Below, piece after piece: positions 1 to 12,386 of a stretch of DNA of 64,000 nucleotides. A program made the translations under genes and the position numbers. Origin of the DNA: Tieghemostelium lacteum (lineage: Eukaryota > Evosea > Eumycetozoa > Dictyosteliales > Raperosteliaceae); assembly GCA_001606155.1 (NCBI GenBank), contig LODT01000013.1, positions 1,160,150-1,224,149 on the forward strand, given 5' to 3'. How positions within the stretch are numbered: the stretch's first letter is position 1; every line of letters starts with the position of its first letter. The notes beneath the pieces are model-generated. The model ran no database searches. It was not told where the DNA came from and was given only the letters and a program-made list of their open reading frames with translations.

Positions 1-542
1 TAAATCATTTTTAAATAACTATTGAATAAATTGAATTTGATGCTAAAAATTTAAATTTAATTCATTTTAATTGTATTTTTTTTATAAATTGTAAGCCATT
101 TAGTAAACTAAAAGTGATTGATATTTTAAATTAAAATTCATTTAAACATATAGATTGAACATTATTTATTTGTATCATCTAAATTGATTACAGCTGTACT
201 CACTTTTTTAGAAAGTGATATTTTGAATCTGTCATACTATTATCTTTGTTTAAATGTTTTATAAATCTAAATTTGCAAGTTGTTGATGATATATTTGTTG
301 AGGTCACCTTAAAAAAAATAAAAGTTTAATTTACAATTTTTATAATCTAATGTTTTATTGTTAACTTTAATCTTTCCATCTAGTAACAAATTGAATTTGA
401 TTTGGAATTTGAATTTAGGTATTGTAAAAAAAAGTAGCACTAATTAATTTTTAAAATAATTTGAATTTGAATTAAATAAATACAAATTAAAATATTTTAA
501 TTAATGTTCAAAAAGTATTAAACTTTAATAATTATTTACTAT
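1..542. other. AT-rich intergenic DNA at left edge with direct repeats
   Basis: No complete gene is visible. The motif AATTGAATTTGA or a close variant recurs near positions 29, 386 and 460. On the minus strand, short open stretches (about 190-305 and 310-415) have coding-like composition but no start, and they could only be joined by an implausible 28-nt intron. They may be a decayed fragment or chance. Confidence 0.4.
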
Positions 543-1169
543 TTAATAACCACGTAAACCAATGAGGAAACCACTACCAAAACCTACTTTAAATGGAAGA
601 TTATGAGTTAAAATACCATAGAAAGTCTGATAGAATTTTTGTCTTTTTTCTTTGGTGAATTTAGAAGAGGTACGATGTTTAACACGATCCCAATCAATAT
701 TGAGGTAACCGTAGTATGACATTACTTGAATAGCCATAAAGATAGTACCAACAACCAATAAGATTATATTACCAATCTCTCTAGTTGCATATCCACATGC
801 ATATCCAAGTATTCCAGAGAATGATGTTGTAATTGCCCATCCCTGGTAACGAGATACCTTACGAAGTCTATGAATTTCATCATACTCCTCTTTACTTATA
901 CTAACATAGTTTTCACCTTCATATCTATCTTCACATTTAATCACTGTGAATATAGGTAGAATTGAAATCATCAATGGTCGAGCTGTATGCAATCCAAATA
1001 TACTCTTTCTACTTTTCTTTTGTTGATATTCATAGTTCTTACTATTTCCATGATTAAAACCTAGAAATCTAAAATTACTTTTACTAAATTTGTAATCATT
1101 AATTATTTTTATAAAATTTAGATTACTTGAGTTTCTAGTGAAAATGGATCTAAATTGACTTATAAACAT
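543..1169 (-). CDS. FUN14 domain-containing protein, probably mitochondrial outer membrane
   Basis: The 208-aa protein matches the FUN14 (FUNDC) family. It has a conserved glycine-rich membrane segment around residues 118-150 (GYACGYATREIGNIILLVVG), then a tyrosine-rich stretch and N-x-D-W (YYGYLNIDWD). It ends with the typical C-terminal glycine motif GFGSGFLIGLRGY. The first 65 residues are basic and hydroxylated, which is compatible with mitochondrial targeting. FUN14 proteins sit in the outer mitochondrial membrane; animal FUNDC1 is a mitophagy receptor. I see no convincing N-terminal LC3-interacting motif, so a mitophagy role is only inference. It is a single exon. The start is the first ATG after an AT-rich leader; family assignment is firm, exact role is not. 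Confidence 0.85.
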   Translation of the reverse strand: MFISQFRSIFTRNSSNLNFIKIINDYKFSKSNFRFLGFNHGNSKNYEYQQKKSRKSIFGLHTARPLMISILPIFTVIKCEDRYEGENYVSISKEEYDEIHRLRKVSRYQGWAITTSFSGILGYACGYATREIGNIILLVVGTIFMAIQVMSYYGYLNIDWDRVKHRTSSKFTKEKRQKFYQTFYGILTHNLPFKVGFGSGFLIGLRGY

Positions 1170-1561
1170 TTTTCCCTCAATCTTCTATCACACAAGTGGT
1201 ATGAACAAACAAATGAAAATTTAGAAAAAAAAAATTATTAATATTTATAATTTTTGAGGTGTGTTACCTAATATATGTATATATCCTGCATTTTTGAGAT
1301 TGTATATCCACTGCTGTTAGTGTTTCCAACTTTATATTTTCTTCTTTGACCTAAAATGAAAAATTAATCTTTTTTGCCTAGCATTAGAGTATGTGAAAAA
1401 TCTAAAGTAGATTGAGTTTATTTCACAGTAATTACACTGTTACTTTGTTATTAAAGTATGTCTCTCTCTCTCTCATTATGAACTATTATTACTATTATAT
1501 TGGGTGATTGTGAAGGTGAGTGTGTTGGGGGTATAAAAATCTTTTTTTCTATGTTATTTCC
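1170..1561. other. Intergenic: FUN14 5' region and Ubc13 3' flank
   Basis: Holds a (TC)7 microsatellite at 1461-1474 and a G-rich patch around 1501-1530 (GTGAAGGTGAGTGTGTTGGG), both in the upstream region of the FUN14 gene. No ORF or RNA gene is apparent. Confidence 0.4.
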
Positions 1562-2345
1562 TTATTCTTTGTTGGCATATAGTTTAGTCCATTCTTTGGC
1601 TATATTAAAAAATTAGTATACAAACAGATGGTAACTTATAATCATTATAAAATAATTACTAACCTTTAGAAATAGCTTCTTTTTCATTTGTTTTCCAATG
1701 TTCAGCAACATCATTAGCTAAAGGATCTATGTTAATTTGAATAAAGAAATATGTTAATAACACCACTATTTATAAAAATATGTATGAATACATGAAAACA
1801 TACCATCTGGGTTTGGTGCAGATAATAAAGCTTGAATTGATAAAAGTACAGTACGAATTTGTAAAGCTGGGCTCCATTTCTCTTTTAAAATATCTAAACA
1901 TATTCTACCTAGCTTATCAATATTTGGATGATAGATTTTAGTGAGGAAACGAACTTTTGGAGCTGACATTGGGTAGTCATCTGTCAAAAATAACTCTAAA
2001 TGAAAAATTCCTCCTTCAAATGGTGATTCTACTGGGCCTGCAATAATAACATTAAAATAACGAACATTATCTGTTGCTGGTGTTGCTGAAATACCTGGTG
2101 CTATATTATCATCAATTTGGTAAATATACATTGTTTCATTTTATAAAATTACTATGATAAAAGTGACAGTTGTTTGTGATGTTTTAACTACAACAGTTAT
2201 TTGTATCTTTTTAAAATCATACCTGGTTCACTGATAAGTCTTTGTGTTTCCTATAATTATGATTGAATGTTAGATTATATTGTTTTAAATTAACATTTTG
2301 GTTGATCAACTTTACTTTAATAATTCTTTTTGGAAGAGAGTTCAT
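1562..2345 (-). CDS. ube2n: Ubiquitin-conjugating enzyme E2 N (Ubc13)
   Basis: Five exons rebuild a protein of about 151 aa, the usual Ubc13 length: 2316-2345, 2223-2250 (only 28 nt), 1804-2100, 1664-1726 and 1562-1599. All introns are GT-AG and phases agree. Ubc13 makes K63-linked ubiquitin chains together with an Mms2/Uev partner. The sequence carries [13 protein letters not shown], the active-site block [19 protein letters not shown] with the catalytic Cys in [30 protein letters not shown] and a C-terminal AKEWTKLYA. Two in-frame ATGs (2348 and 2345) open exon 1; the second fits the family. Identity is close to certain because the core is almost identical to animal Ubc13. Confidence 0.95.
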
Positions 2346-2755
2346 CATTTATATACTGTACAAATAAAAAAAAATAAAAAAAATTAAATTTTGAAAAAAA
2401 AAATTCATGAATAAATTACTTCTGATTCAAACAACTTAAAATTTCAGTTTTGGGAGAAAACAAAAATCACACTTCAAATGGGTTTTTTTTAAGATTTCAT
2501 TATACTATTGCTTTGGAGTTTTATCTGATATTGATTAGATGTATATATTAAGTTAAATTTGGTGTAATATTAAAGATTTTTTTTTTACGATTTTTTTTTA
2601 GATTGATTTAGATGCACCAAAGGGCATTATTTGAAAAGACATTTGTTTTGTATGACTGATTAAATTTCAATTGATTGAAGGATTACGATAGTGATAGTCG
2701 TCCTTCTAAGGTTCTTTAATTTTTTTTTTTTCCTAATTATTTTATACCTAATCTA
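2346..2755. other. Divergent promoter region between Ubc13 and ComC-like gene
   Basis: About 410 nt of AT-rich DNA with long A and T runs, including T runs near 2578 and 2718 just before the plus-strand ATG. It serves both divergent genes. I recognise no specific factor site. Confidence 0.4.
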
Positions 2756-5700
2756 ATGTTAACAGTTAAATTTAAAATTAATTTTGTATTATTACTATTA
2801 ATCTTGATCACATTTTGTTACTATGCTGCTATTGTGGTTAATGGAGAAATTGAAATTAGAGAAGTTACAAGCCAATTTCAATTGAAATTAAATGAAAATG
2901 ATTTTATGGATGGTAACCCTCTGAGACAATGTAGATATTATTTTGTATTTGTAGCCGGTCAATTACAACAAAATGGTGACGTGCTATTATATAATATGCC
3001 ATCTGAATATCAATCATTTTTAAACCCACCAATTGTATTATATAGTGATCCTGATCAGGTTATAATCACAGTTACATATAAAGTAAATGAAGGTACACAA
3101 GGTAACCTATCAGTCAGTCTGGAGGAGAAATTATCCAACACCCAGATCCAAACTGGATCTCTAGATAATTTCTATCAGTATAATTGTGTAATGTCATCTA
3201 GTAGACAACTCACAACTACACAGACATACCAAACACTACAAAGATTAAATTGGCTAGAGTTCTACTACAGTTTCACTCTATTGAATTACACTTATCTAGT
3301 AGATCCTATTGATTTACAATATGGAACAGCAACACCATTTGTAATTCAAAGTCTATCACCAATTATACTGCCAACTAAAACTCCACTTTCATTACAGTTG
3401 TGTCCATCCAATTTGGCATTGCTTACTAATTTTGCCGATGCATCCACTACCCTAACATCAGCTGCTAATGGAAATCCATCTACTTTAGATGTTCTATTTA
3501 CTGCCTATAATTATTCTCCTGATAGTTTGTATTATTTTCAATAATCATTCACACCTAATATTATATTTACTTTTATCTATTCTACAGATGTTGATAGTGG
3601 CGTAAATACATTGTCCATTTCATTTGCACCAATCATCAGCCAGTATTATAGAGGTTGGAATCAAATATATTCATTTTCTTCTATAGATTTCCCAGGAAAT
3701 GATGTTAAAGATAAAGTTTGGTTTGGTTCATTTGATGGTAATGCACAATTACTACCTAATCAGCATTTAGTATTCTCTAACACAGCTCAAAAGTTTGTAG
3801 TTGCTTTTGGAGATATATCTCCTGTTTCGGCTATAAACCAAATCAAGGTAGTTGATATGTTAGGTTCTACATTAAATTCACAAGATTTTACTACATTGGT
3901 TATTAATCCAATTTCACCAGAATATAACCAATATAATAACTTTCAGACTATAGGAGCTGTTTTGAACTTTAGATTTCCATTGAATGATATTGATTGCCAG
4001 GTTGGATATTTAGAACAAACTATTAGTGCTCCATATCCATATGGTTGGTCGAGATTCACAGATCCTCAATTACAACTAGTTTACGCACCTATATATATGG
4101 TAAGAGTAGCTTTCAGAAACAATCCACCATTCTCACTTTCGTGCAAACAAACTAGTGTCTTTGAAACTACAGTTAACCCAACAAGTTATGTACCATCAAC
4201 AAACACCAATCCACCAGTATTAGTTGACTTTAGATGGACTAAATTAGATAAGAGACATGTTATCATTCACCTTCAAGTAACATCAGATAATGGACTCGAC
4301 TATATTGAATTTAATTCATTTAGAATTCAAGCCTTAAATGCATTAGTTGGTGGTACTACTACAGATGGATCCTATGAGTTTATGTTAACTCTAGATAACT
4401 ATGCCTACTATGATACATTAATCTTCACCGATATGTATCGTAACCAGCTCGAAACCAATGCCCAACAGTTTTTCAGTTCATTCAGCTCTGTTACTGATAG
4501 TTATCCACTACCATACTTCATTCCATTGATTGTGTTCACTCCATCTGATATCACATTCTTCCAATTCAGTATAAACCAAATCAATACTACAGGTAGAGTA
4601 ACTGAACTCAGTCTTTTTATTCAATTTGAAAATCAAGTTGAAGATATGCTTGTATCTTTACTTTTGGATATCCCATTTACCGATCAAAAACCATTCTATG
4701 CTGTTTATGCTGAAGATTTGGAAATGTTTGTAATTAAATTTACTCTACCTGCCAATTTAATAGGACCATCTATTCCCTATGATATAGTTGTTAATTACAA
4801 CCCAATTAAGATGTATCAACTCATTCCTGTATTGGGTGTTCAATCTGTAGTATTACAAGTTTCCTCTCAAGTTGGTGACCAAATGCCACCATTGATAACT
4901 AAAATACAAATTAGTAATGCAGGACCAGTTTTCAACTCTATAATGGCTACTTTTACAATTGTAGTTGAAGATCAAGAAAATGGGTTTAAAGAAGGTATGG
5001 TTCACATTACCAGTCCATTAGATGTAGCAGGTCACAAGTTCTTAATAACAAGCCAACTAATTCCACCTAATGGATACACTGCTCCTGTTGCCGGGTCAAC
5101 TTCAATTAAATCTACATTTGTATTGACCTTCCCAGTATCAGACAAATGTATTCAGGATCACAGTTATTATACTATTACCAGCAGTTATCTCATTGATAAA
5201 CAAGGCTATAAAAGTGACAGTTCAGATACCACAAAAATTAATCCTGTTGTTCAGATTATTGGTAATGAAAACTTTACATTACCAATATCTGGTTGTACGA
5301 CATCTACCAATTCATATATTACCATTACCAGCTTAAATGTCTCATCCAATAGTTTGGTTGCAAATGGTAGAGATGCGCAGGTTACATTCTCTTTCTTAGC
5401 ATCTGACACAACCTATGGTATTCCCAATAGTAATAGACCTACTGTTTATTTAACAACAGTTGCTGAGAAACCACTAGAATGTCTGGCTGAAGTTACTGTA
5501 AACTCAGCAAACGAAGTTAAATATCAATGTTCAATTACCATTCCAGCATTCTTTGGTTATAATGATGGTATATTCATTTCTATATATGGACTTATAAATA
5601 ATCAATACATTCACCAAGGTTTCAATAGTGAAGCACTTTATGGTATGGGGTTGCCACATTCTATCACTTGGAACAAAGGGGTCATCAATTGGGAATACTA

Positions 5701-7018
5701 CACTCCAAATATTCAGTCAATACTTCCATATGAGAAATACTCTGAATATGTGACTATAAGAGCCTTGATTTTTAATGGTGATAATGTAGAGGCCTCTGTT
5801 ACTTACCATAACGGAGAAACTTCAACTGTCGAAATAACATCACTCAGTTCAGTTACTGTATTTGAAGTTGAAGTAGATACCACTCTAAGTATACTTCCAT
5901 TTAATATCGTTTTGAAGACTACCAATGGAGCATCTGATCCTATACTTGTCACACCCATTGAGCCATTATTACCACCACCTGAAACCATACCACCAACTCC
6001 AAAACCATGTCAAGGTACACCAACATGTGGAGGTTCTGATAAAGGAACTTGTACTCAATACGGTTGCAAATGTACCCTTCCATGGACAGGAGTTGATTGC
6101 CTATCACAAATACTAATATACAAACTACCACCTATAAATGAAACTGCCCCAACTTATCTAGCATCACTTTCTAATCTCCAAAATAGCTCGTTTACATGTA
6201 AAACATTCATGCATTCTCTCCAGGAAATCAATTTCAAAGGTGAAGTGGTATCCACTGTTAATTTACTTGATAAACAATGGACATTTGTAAATGACACCAA
6301 TACCTACAAACGTTCATTCCAATACTCTACCTCATTTATCCAAAATTCTGTAACCACTAAATTAAATGTTACCCTAACTTGGTTGAACAAGAGTAGAGAC
6401 CTTGACTTTGCCGGGCAAAGATTTACAGTTTCGCCATCTACTTACAAATACTCCATCACCATCTCCAAATTTGGATTCCAACAATCACTAAACACTCTAA
6501 AACTAATCTTTGATACCGACCTTGAATACAACGAAGCTACCACAGATGTATGTTCAAGTAAACATTCGTCCACCGATGACATGTTCCGTTACACCAGATT
6601 AAGAATCGGTGATATGACACTTCTCTCAAGATATGTAAACTACGCAATTATCGATGACCGTAATACACTAATTTCCAACGAACCAGTTAATCTTCAAGAA
6701 AAGATCTCCTACAACACCACAAATCTTCTAGTAGCCATTAACATCCCACATTACAATGTATTCGCCATTTTAGACCCAGATTTCTCTGTTCTTCTTGACA
6801 GTAAACCAACTGATGCTCAAACTGAAAATTCAATTTGTTTCTCTGATGATTCTTCAAATAGTAAATCCAGTCTTTCCAAAACACAAATTGCAGGTATAAT
6901 AGTTGGTTCAGTTGTAGGTGGACTTTGTATTATAGGTGTAACACTCTACATAGTTTTTAGAAAATATAAATATTCAAAAATCATTTTATCCCTACGTGAG
7001 AGAACAACCAGAAAATAA
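2756..7018 (+). CDS. ComC-like EGF-domain cell-surface glycoprotein
   Basis: Two exons (2756-3524 and 3588-7018, 63-nt intron, phase 1) encode about 1399 aa. The layout is type I membrane: signal peptide (VLLLLILITFCYY), a long beta-rich ectodomain with many N-glycosylation sequons, one EGF-like module near residue 1063 (six Cys, ending GCKCTLPWTGVDC), then a domain of about 230 aa typical of dictyostelid ComC proteins. A transmembrane helix follows (IAGIIVGSVVGGLCIIGVTL) and a short basic tail. ComC-type and related Tgr proteins act in cell-cell signalling and adhesion during multicellular development. The ectodomain is probably a string of immunoglobulin-like folds. Family assignment is good, but orthology to a named gene cannot be fixed from sequence alone. 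Confidence 0.8.
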
Positions 7019-7082
7019 ATAATCCACCCTAATATAAATTAATTGAATATTTCAATTACTTGATTTATATTCAAAATCAATT

Positions 7083-8114
7083 TTAATTTTCTTTTTCCTT
7101 GTCTGTAATTTTATCTGAAATTGTAGTAGTTGTTGTTGTAGTTGTATTATTACAATTATTATTAGATTCAGTTTGCTTTTTTGGTATATTTATTTGCGGT
7201 AGTCCAGCTATATTTCTTAAATTATATTTCTTATATTTATTAAAATCAGATACAATTGAAAATGTACAAAAATTCTAATAATTAAAGTTAATTAATATAA
7301 TATTATTTGATGTTATTGATAACAAAATACATACAACCATAATTTCAACTAGAATTATAAGATTGGGGTTTTCTAAATCTGGTTTATGCTTTGTGTCTAT
7401 TAGCGGTAAAATTGCTTTCATATATTCACTCCTACTTATACTATTATTATTTCTTGCTCTAAATTCTAATCTATAAGTTGTTGGTGTACTTGGGAAACAT
7501 TTATCAATTAATGTTTTTAATTCTTCCATAAAATTCTTTAAATGACAACTTTTCATTATTGGTATGATTCTAGACACAGCTCTAAAAGAATAGGTATTTT
7601 GAATGTAAGTATTTATAAATATTGGACACAATGTCTATTTAAATATATACTTTGATGAAATCTTCTTTTCTTTTTCAAAACTATCAAATATTCTAGAGGT
7701 AAGTTCTATAACATCTACACCAGCATTCTCTTTAAACCCTATAAATGCAATGTTTTTACACTTTACATCATATTTCCAATAGGCTCTATTACTTATTTTA
7801 CTCTGTTCTTTTACAGATGCAATTTCTTGTTCTAAGAGTTTAGATATATCAAATACTTCATCTTCATTTTGTTGCTTTTTAGGTGTTGTGTCGTTGCTTT
7901 GTTTGCTTTCCAATGTCAATGGGTATTGACTTAGAATGTTCATCATATCTTTGAAAGCTTGTCCATCTTTTCCTTGATCATATGTATATAATAGACCTGA
8001 TAATCCATACATTTCTTGATCTCTAGATTGTTTATTAAACTTTTTTGTTGGTCTTTCATTACTGTTCTCTGTTTCATCACCATTTAATTTTCTTTTTAAA
8101 CTTTCCTCACTCAT
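7083..8114 (-). CDS. THUMP-domain tRNA acetylation cofactor (Tan1/THUMPD1)
   Basis: Three exons (7651-8114, 7338-7581, 7083-7274; introns 69 and 63 nt, phases consistent) give about 299 aa. Tan1/THUMPD1 binds tRNA and enables N4-acetylcytidine formation by the Kre33/NAT10 acetyltransferase. The N-terminal half has the family's layout: a Lys-rich leader, then GLSGLLYTYDQGKDGQAF, and later YDVKCKNIAFIGFKENAGVD. The THUMP part follows: SRIIPIMKSCHLKNFMEELK, YRLEFRARNNNSISR, ILVEIM and, in exon 3, FNKYKKYNLRNIAGLP. The C-terminus is Thr/Asn-rich. It converges on the ComC-like gene 64 bp away and diverges from BCS1 across about 206 bp. The exon 1/2 junction is the least certain splice. Confidence 0.85.
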
Positions 8115-8320
8115 TTTTATATGTAAATGATTGGATTAATTTTTTTTTTAGATAAACCTCGAGAATTTAAATTTTATCTACTAAAAGTGAATTATCAAAA
8201 CTAATTTATTATCTTCAACCTAAGAAAGGTAATTCAAAACAAATGATTTGTTTTCAAAATTTTTTGTTCATTTTGACAAATCGATTTTCACATACCAAAG
8301 TGGTATTTGTATAACAAAAA

Positions 8321-9706
8321 ATGAATGGAATGAATGCAATGAATCAAGGAAATAAACCAATGATTCCCAATTCCATTTTGAAACATATACCAGAACCTTT
8401 ACAAGGGCTCTTTGAGAATCCATTTTTTTCAGCAGGTTTTGGATTAATTGGTGTTGGTAGTATATTGGCAATAGGTAGAAAAGGGTTTCAACAATCATTG
8501 ATACAGGCTAGAAGATACTTTTTTGTATCTGTAGAAGTTCCATCAAAAGATAAGAGTTATCTGTGGTTAATGGAATGGTTATCCACAAAGAAATCTACAT
8601 CAACTCGACATGTCTCAGTAGAGACAACCTACTCACAACACGAATCTGGTGAGATACATACAAAAGTCAATTTTATACCGTCAGTAGGTACACATTATGT
8701 ATACTACAGAGGAAGGGTAATAAAAGTAGAGAGATCACGTGAAAAGAATATTGTTGACATGTCAAGTGGAAACCTTTGGGAATCCATCACTTTGACCACC
8801 TTAGGTACTAGTAGACAAATATTTCAGAAACTTATAGAAGAGGCCAAAGTTATGGCACTTGATAAAGAAGAGGGTAGAACACTTATCTATTCCTCTATGG
8901 GTACAGAATGGAGAAGATTTGGACATCCTCGTAAAAGGAGACCTATTGGAACTGTAGTATTAGACAGGGGGCTATCAGATCTCATATGTCAAGATGTTAA
9001 AAAGTTCCTCGGAAACTCTCAATGGTATACAGAAAGAGGTATTCCTTATCGTAGGGGATACTTACTCTATGGACCACCAGGTACAGGAAAATCATCATTT
9101 ATAACTGCATTGGCAGGTGAATTACAATTGAGTATTTGCATACTTAATCTAGCAGGAAAGAATATATCAGATAACACATTAAATCAATTATTAAGTTCAG
9201 CACCTCAGAGATCAATTATATTACTCGAAGATATTGATTCTGCAATTCAGACTGGAAATGGGGGAGGAGGAGGACCTACTTCACCAGGATCATCTGATAG
9301 ATCCATTTCCAATGTCATGCAATATCAAGGATATTCAGGTACAGGTTTACAAAATTCAGGAAACAGTGGGCAATTGACATTCTCAGGATTACTAAATGCC
9401 TTGGATGGAGTTGCAGCCTCAGAAGGAAGAATTCTATTCATGACCACAAATCACCTGGAAAAACTAGACAAGGTACTAATTAGACCTGGTCGTGTTGATC
9501 TTCAAGTACCTATTGGTCTATCTACAAACTATCAAATGGAAAATATCTTTTTGAAATTCTATCCAAAACAAGAAACCCTTGCTAAAAACTTTGTAGAAAG
9601 ATTACCAGAACATCAAATATCACCAGCACAATTACAAGCCTATTTTATGCAATACTCTGATGATCCTCATAAAGCTGTAAACAATTCTCAAGAACTGATT
9701 CATTAA
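8321..9706 (+). CDS. bcs1l: Mitochondrial chaperone BCS1 (AAA ATPase)
   Basis: A single-exon 461-aa protein with the three parts of BCS1. A transmembrane helix lies near residues 30-50 (FGLIGVGSILAIGRKGF), followed by a BCS1-specific middle domain (RHVSVETTYSQHESGE... WRRFGHPRKRRP). The AAA module has Walker A (GPPGTGKSS), Walker B (IILLEDIDSA) and the arginine-rich LIRPGRVDLQVPIG. BCS1 sits in the inner mitochondrial membrane and inserts the Rieske Fe-S protein into complex III. Between Walker B and LTFSGLLNALDGVA there is a Gly/Ser/Gln insertion of about 40 residues, longer than in yeast or human. The palindrome ATACCAAAGTGGTAT lies about 15 bp before the ATG. Confidence 0.92.
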   Translation: MNGMNAMNQGNKPMIPNSILKHIPEPLQGLFENPFFSAGFGLIGVGSILAIGRKGFQQSLIQARRYFFVSVEVPSKDKSYLWLMEWLSTKKSTSTRHVSVETTYSQHESGEIHTKVNFIPSVGTHYVYYRGRVIKVERSREKNIVDMSSGNLWESITLTTLGTSRQIFQKLIEEAKVMALDKEEGRTLIYSSMGTEWRRFGHPRKRRPIGTVVLDRGLSDLICQDVKKFLGNSQWYTERGIPYRRGYLLYGPPGTGKSSFITALAGELQLSICILNLAGKNISDNTLNQLLSSAPQRSIILLEDIDSAIQTGNGGGGGPTSPGSSDRSISNVMQYQGYSGTGLQNSGNSGQLTFSGLLNALDGVAASEGRILFMTTNHLEKLDKVLIRPGRVDLQVPIGLSTNYQMENIFLKFYPKQETLAKNFVERLPEHQISPAQLQAYFMQYSDDPHKAVNNSQELIH

Positions 9707-10117
9707 ATTATTTGAAATATTTTAAATTGATTAACGCAATCGAATTGTTTTTACAAAAAATATATCCCAGATTTTTTTTTTTTTCAAAAAATTAAAAATA
9801 TCCGAGTTCTCTTTAAAATGAAAGAAACTTAAATTACCTGCATTCTCTGGTGAGTGTTCCAATTGTTGTAGCTCAACCATACAAAAAATTGATTTCATGT
9901 CATTTTTGAGTTATTACCCTAACTCTGATTAGTAAGAGTAAAAAATCTTGAGTAAAAAGGTCAAAGTTTTATTTTTTTTTTTTTTTTAAGTTTTTTATTG
10001 ACGTCAGATACTCTCACTTGATTATTTGTATTATACTAATAATTATTATTATTATTGAACAACCCTACCTCCTTTAATTATAATAATAATAATTAAAAAA
10101 GTTAAAAAAAATAAAAA
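9707..10117. other. Intergenic, AT-rich
   Basis: About 410 nt between two plus-strand genes, with T runs at about 9771 and 9970 and short AAT repeats immediately before the next ATG. No gene or recognisable signal is seen. Confidence 0.4.
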
Positions 10118-12149
10118 ATGAATAGAGAAAGAGTACTCTTTTGGCCAGAGACCTATAAGAATATACATGAATTAGGTAGAGGTGTAAGTGGTGTAGTTTA
10201 TAAAGCTGCACATAAAGAAACTGGTCAAATTGTAGCAATTAAATTAGTAGATATGAATCAAAATCGTATTTCATCAGAGTATGTGTTTATGATGTATATA
10301 AAAGGTGGAGAAAAGTACGAATTTATAGATTTTAATGCATATCTATTCTATTTTATAAAACAGACAAGTTCAAGGTGAAATTAGAGCATTAGTTAAACTA
10401 AATCCAGAAAAAGAGACACCACACATAAATATAATCAAATTGATACAATGTTTTGTTCATAGAACTACAGCTATTTTCATATTGGAATATGTTGATGGTG
10501 GTACTCTAGAGGACTTTATGTATTCATTTGAAAGAGGATTACCTTTGAATTTAGTTAGTCATTTATTGTATCAGTTGATTAGTGGTATTGAATTTATGAA
10601 TTCACACAAATGTTCACATAGAGATATCAAACCTGCAAATATACTCCTGTTGAGAAATAAAAAGAAACACAGTGGCTCACCTGTGACTGCTGGTGGTGAT
10701 GGTATATTACCAGAGGACGAAGGTTACATTGGTATCAGTGGAGGTGATGATTCTAATCGTTACCAATACTTTGGTGATGATGAATTACCAATTCTCAAAA
10801 TTACAGATTATGGTTATGCTTCAGTTAGTTTATCAAATAGTGACCCTATACAAAGTACTCTAGCTGGTAGTCCACTCTATATGGCACCTGAGATTATTCA
10901 CATTATCCTCTCTCCAAATTTAGAACCAAAGACTGGAAAGATCTCTGCAGAGTATACTAAATATGAGGGTTATAATCCACTTTTGGTAGATGCTTGGACC
11001 ATAGGTGCTGTAGCATTCCGTCTCATAACTGGAAATGAACTAATCAATGCTATCTTTCCAAATCTCAATCAAACTACTGTATTAGCAGCCTTAGTCAATC
11101 TAGCTCGTATGATGGATACCAATGAATTCCAAGAAGGTGTTGATCTCATTCCTAATGAAATTCGTAAAAGTGGTGTTCATGATCAAGATTGTATTGATTT
11201 CCTAACTCAACTCTTGGTCATTGATCCTAAAAAAAGAGCACCACTAAAAGACATTATAAAACACCCCTTCCTAAAAAAAGGAAAACTATCCTTTGAAAAA
11301 ACCATCAATCAACATTACCCTGAATTTACAAATCTAATGAATTCTCAAATACCATCAGATATTCATAATCTAGTACAAAAACCATTAGATAATAGTAACA
11401 ACAACAATAATAATAACAACAATAACAATAGTAATCTATCAGATACAGTCCAAATAGAAAATCAAATTAATAATATAAATTTAGAAAATAATAATAATAA
11501 TAATAATAGTAATTTAAAGAATAATAATTCAAGTGATAATTTACATGTTGATGAAGTTGATATGCCAGTTCTAAAAGATAATAATAACAATAACATTAAT
11601 AATAATAATAGTAAAATTAATAACAAACAAGTAAGATGGTCAATATCAATGCCAACATATAAGATTAATCAATCACCAGTTTTATCATTTTTATCACACC
11701 AGAGAAAGAATAAATTACCACATTTATTCCCAACATTATTACCAGCACCAACACCAGAATCACCAGCACAGGATACAATGACATGGAGATCTCCACCACT
11801 TCCAATTGAGGATAATCTAACATGGACAACTATTGCTGAAGATGCTATATTCCAAGTACAATTTGGAGTACTTACCAGTATATTAAAAGTAATCAGTGCC
11901 AGTGAAGCCTACCAATTTCGTATCATTACTCAAACTAAAACTCCACTGGAGATTGCTGTCAGTAACTATAAAGAATCTATATTGTATATGTATAATATTG
12001 TAAAGACTATTGTGGCACCACAATTGATATCATTGTCATTTTCATTCTCTGAAGAATCTTTTCAACCTGCTTTAGCTGCTATTCTACAACAACTAAGTTA
12101 TGAACAAGAACAATTCTCTTTTTCCTCTGCATGGACTGTTTTATTATAA
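10118..12149 (+). CDS. Ser/Thr protein kinase, ULK/Fused-like
   Basis: Two exons (10118-10278 and 10364-12149, 85-nt intron, phase 2) encode about 648 aa. The N-terminal kinase domain is complete: glycine loop ELGRGVSGVVYKA, lysine in VAIKLVD, catalytic loop HRDIKPANILLL near residue 138, and activation segment ending GSPLYMAPEII near 221, a form typical of ULK/Atg1 and Fused kinases. The magnesium motif is DYG (ITDYGYA) instead of DFG. An acidic/glycine-rich insert separates the catalytic loop from DYG. After the kinase come poly-Asn linkers and a C-terminal domain of about 150 residues with helical character (IFQVQFGVLTSILKVISASE), possibly MIT-like. Catalytic activity is likely; pathway is unknown. 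Confidence 0.75.
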
Positions 12150-12386
12150 TTCCATATATATCCAACAATAACAACAATATCAATTTCATAGGAATACACT
12201 AATTAACAATTCAATTTTGAAAATAATAAACAATCTTCTTCCCAATCCCCTTTTTTTTTCTTCGTCACATCAGGTAAAACAAAAATAACTATTAATTCAA
12301 TGATAAATTCAAACCCTTTATTAATAAGTCAAATTATGTTTCAGTGGGTTTAGATATTGAAATTGTTTTCAAAGAAACTTTTGACT

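Noticed and set aside
190-416. Minus-strand gene fragment at the left edge
   Set aside because: Two short open stretches without a start, joinable only by a 28-nt intron. Not supported beyond a note.
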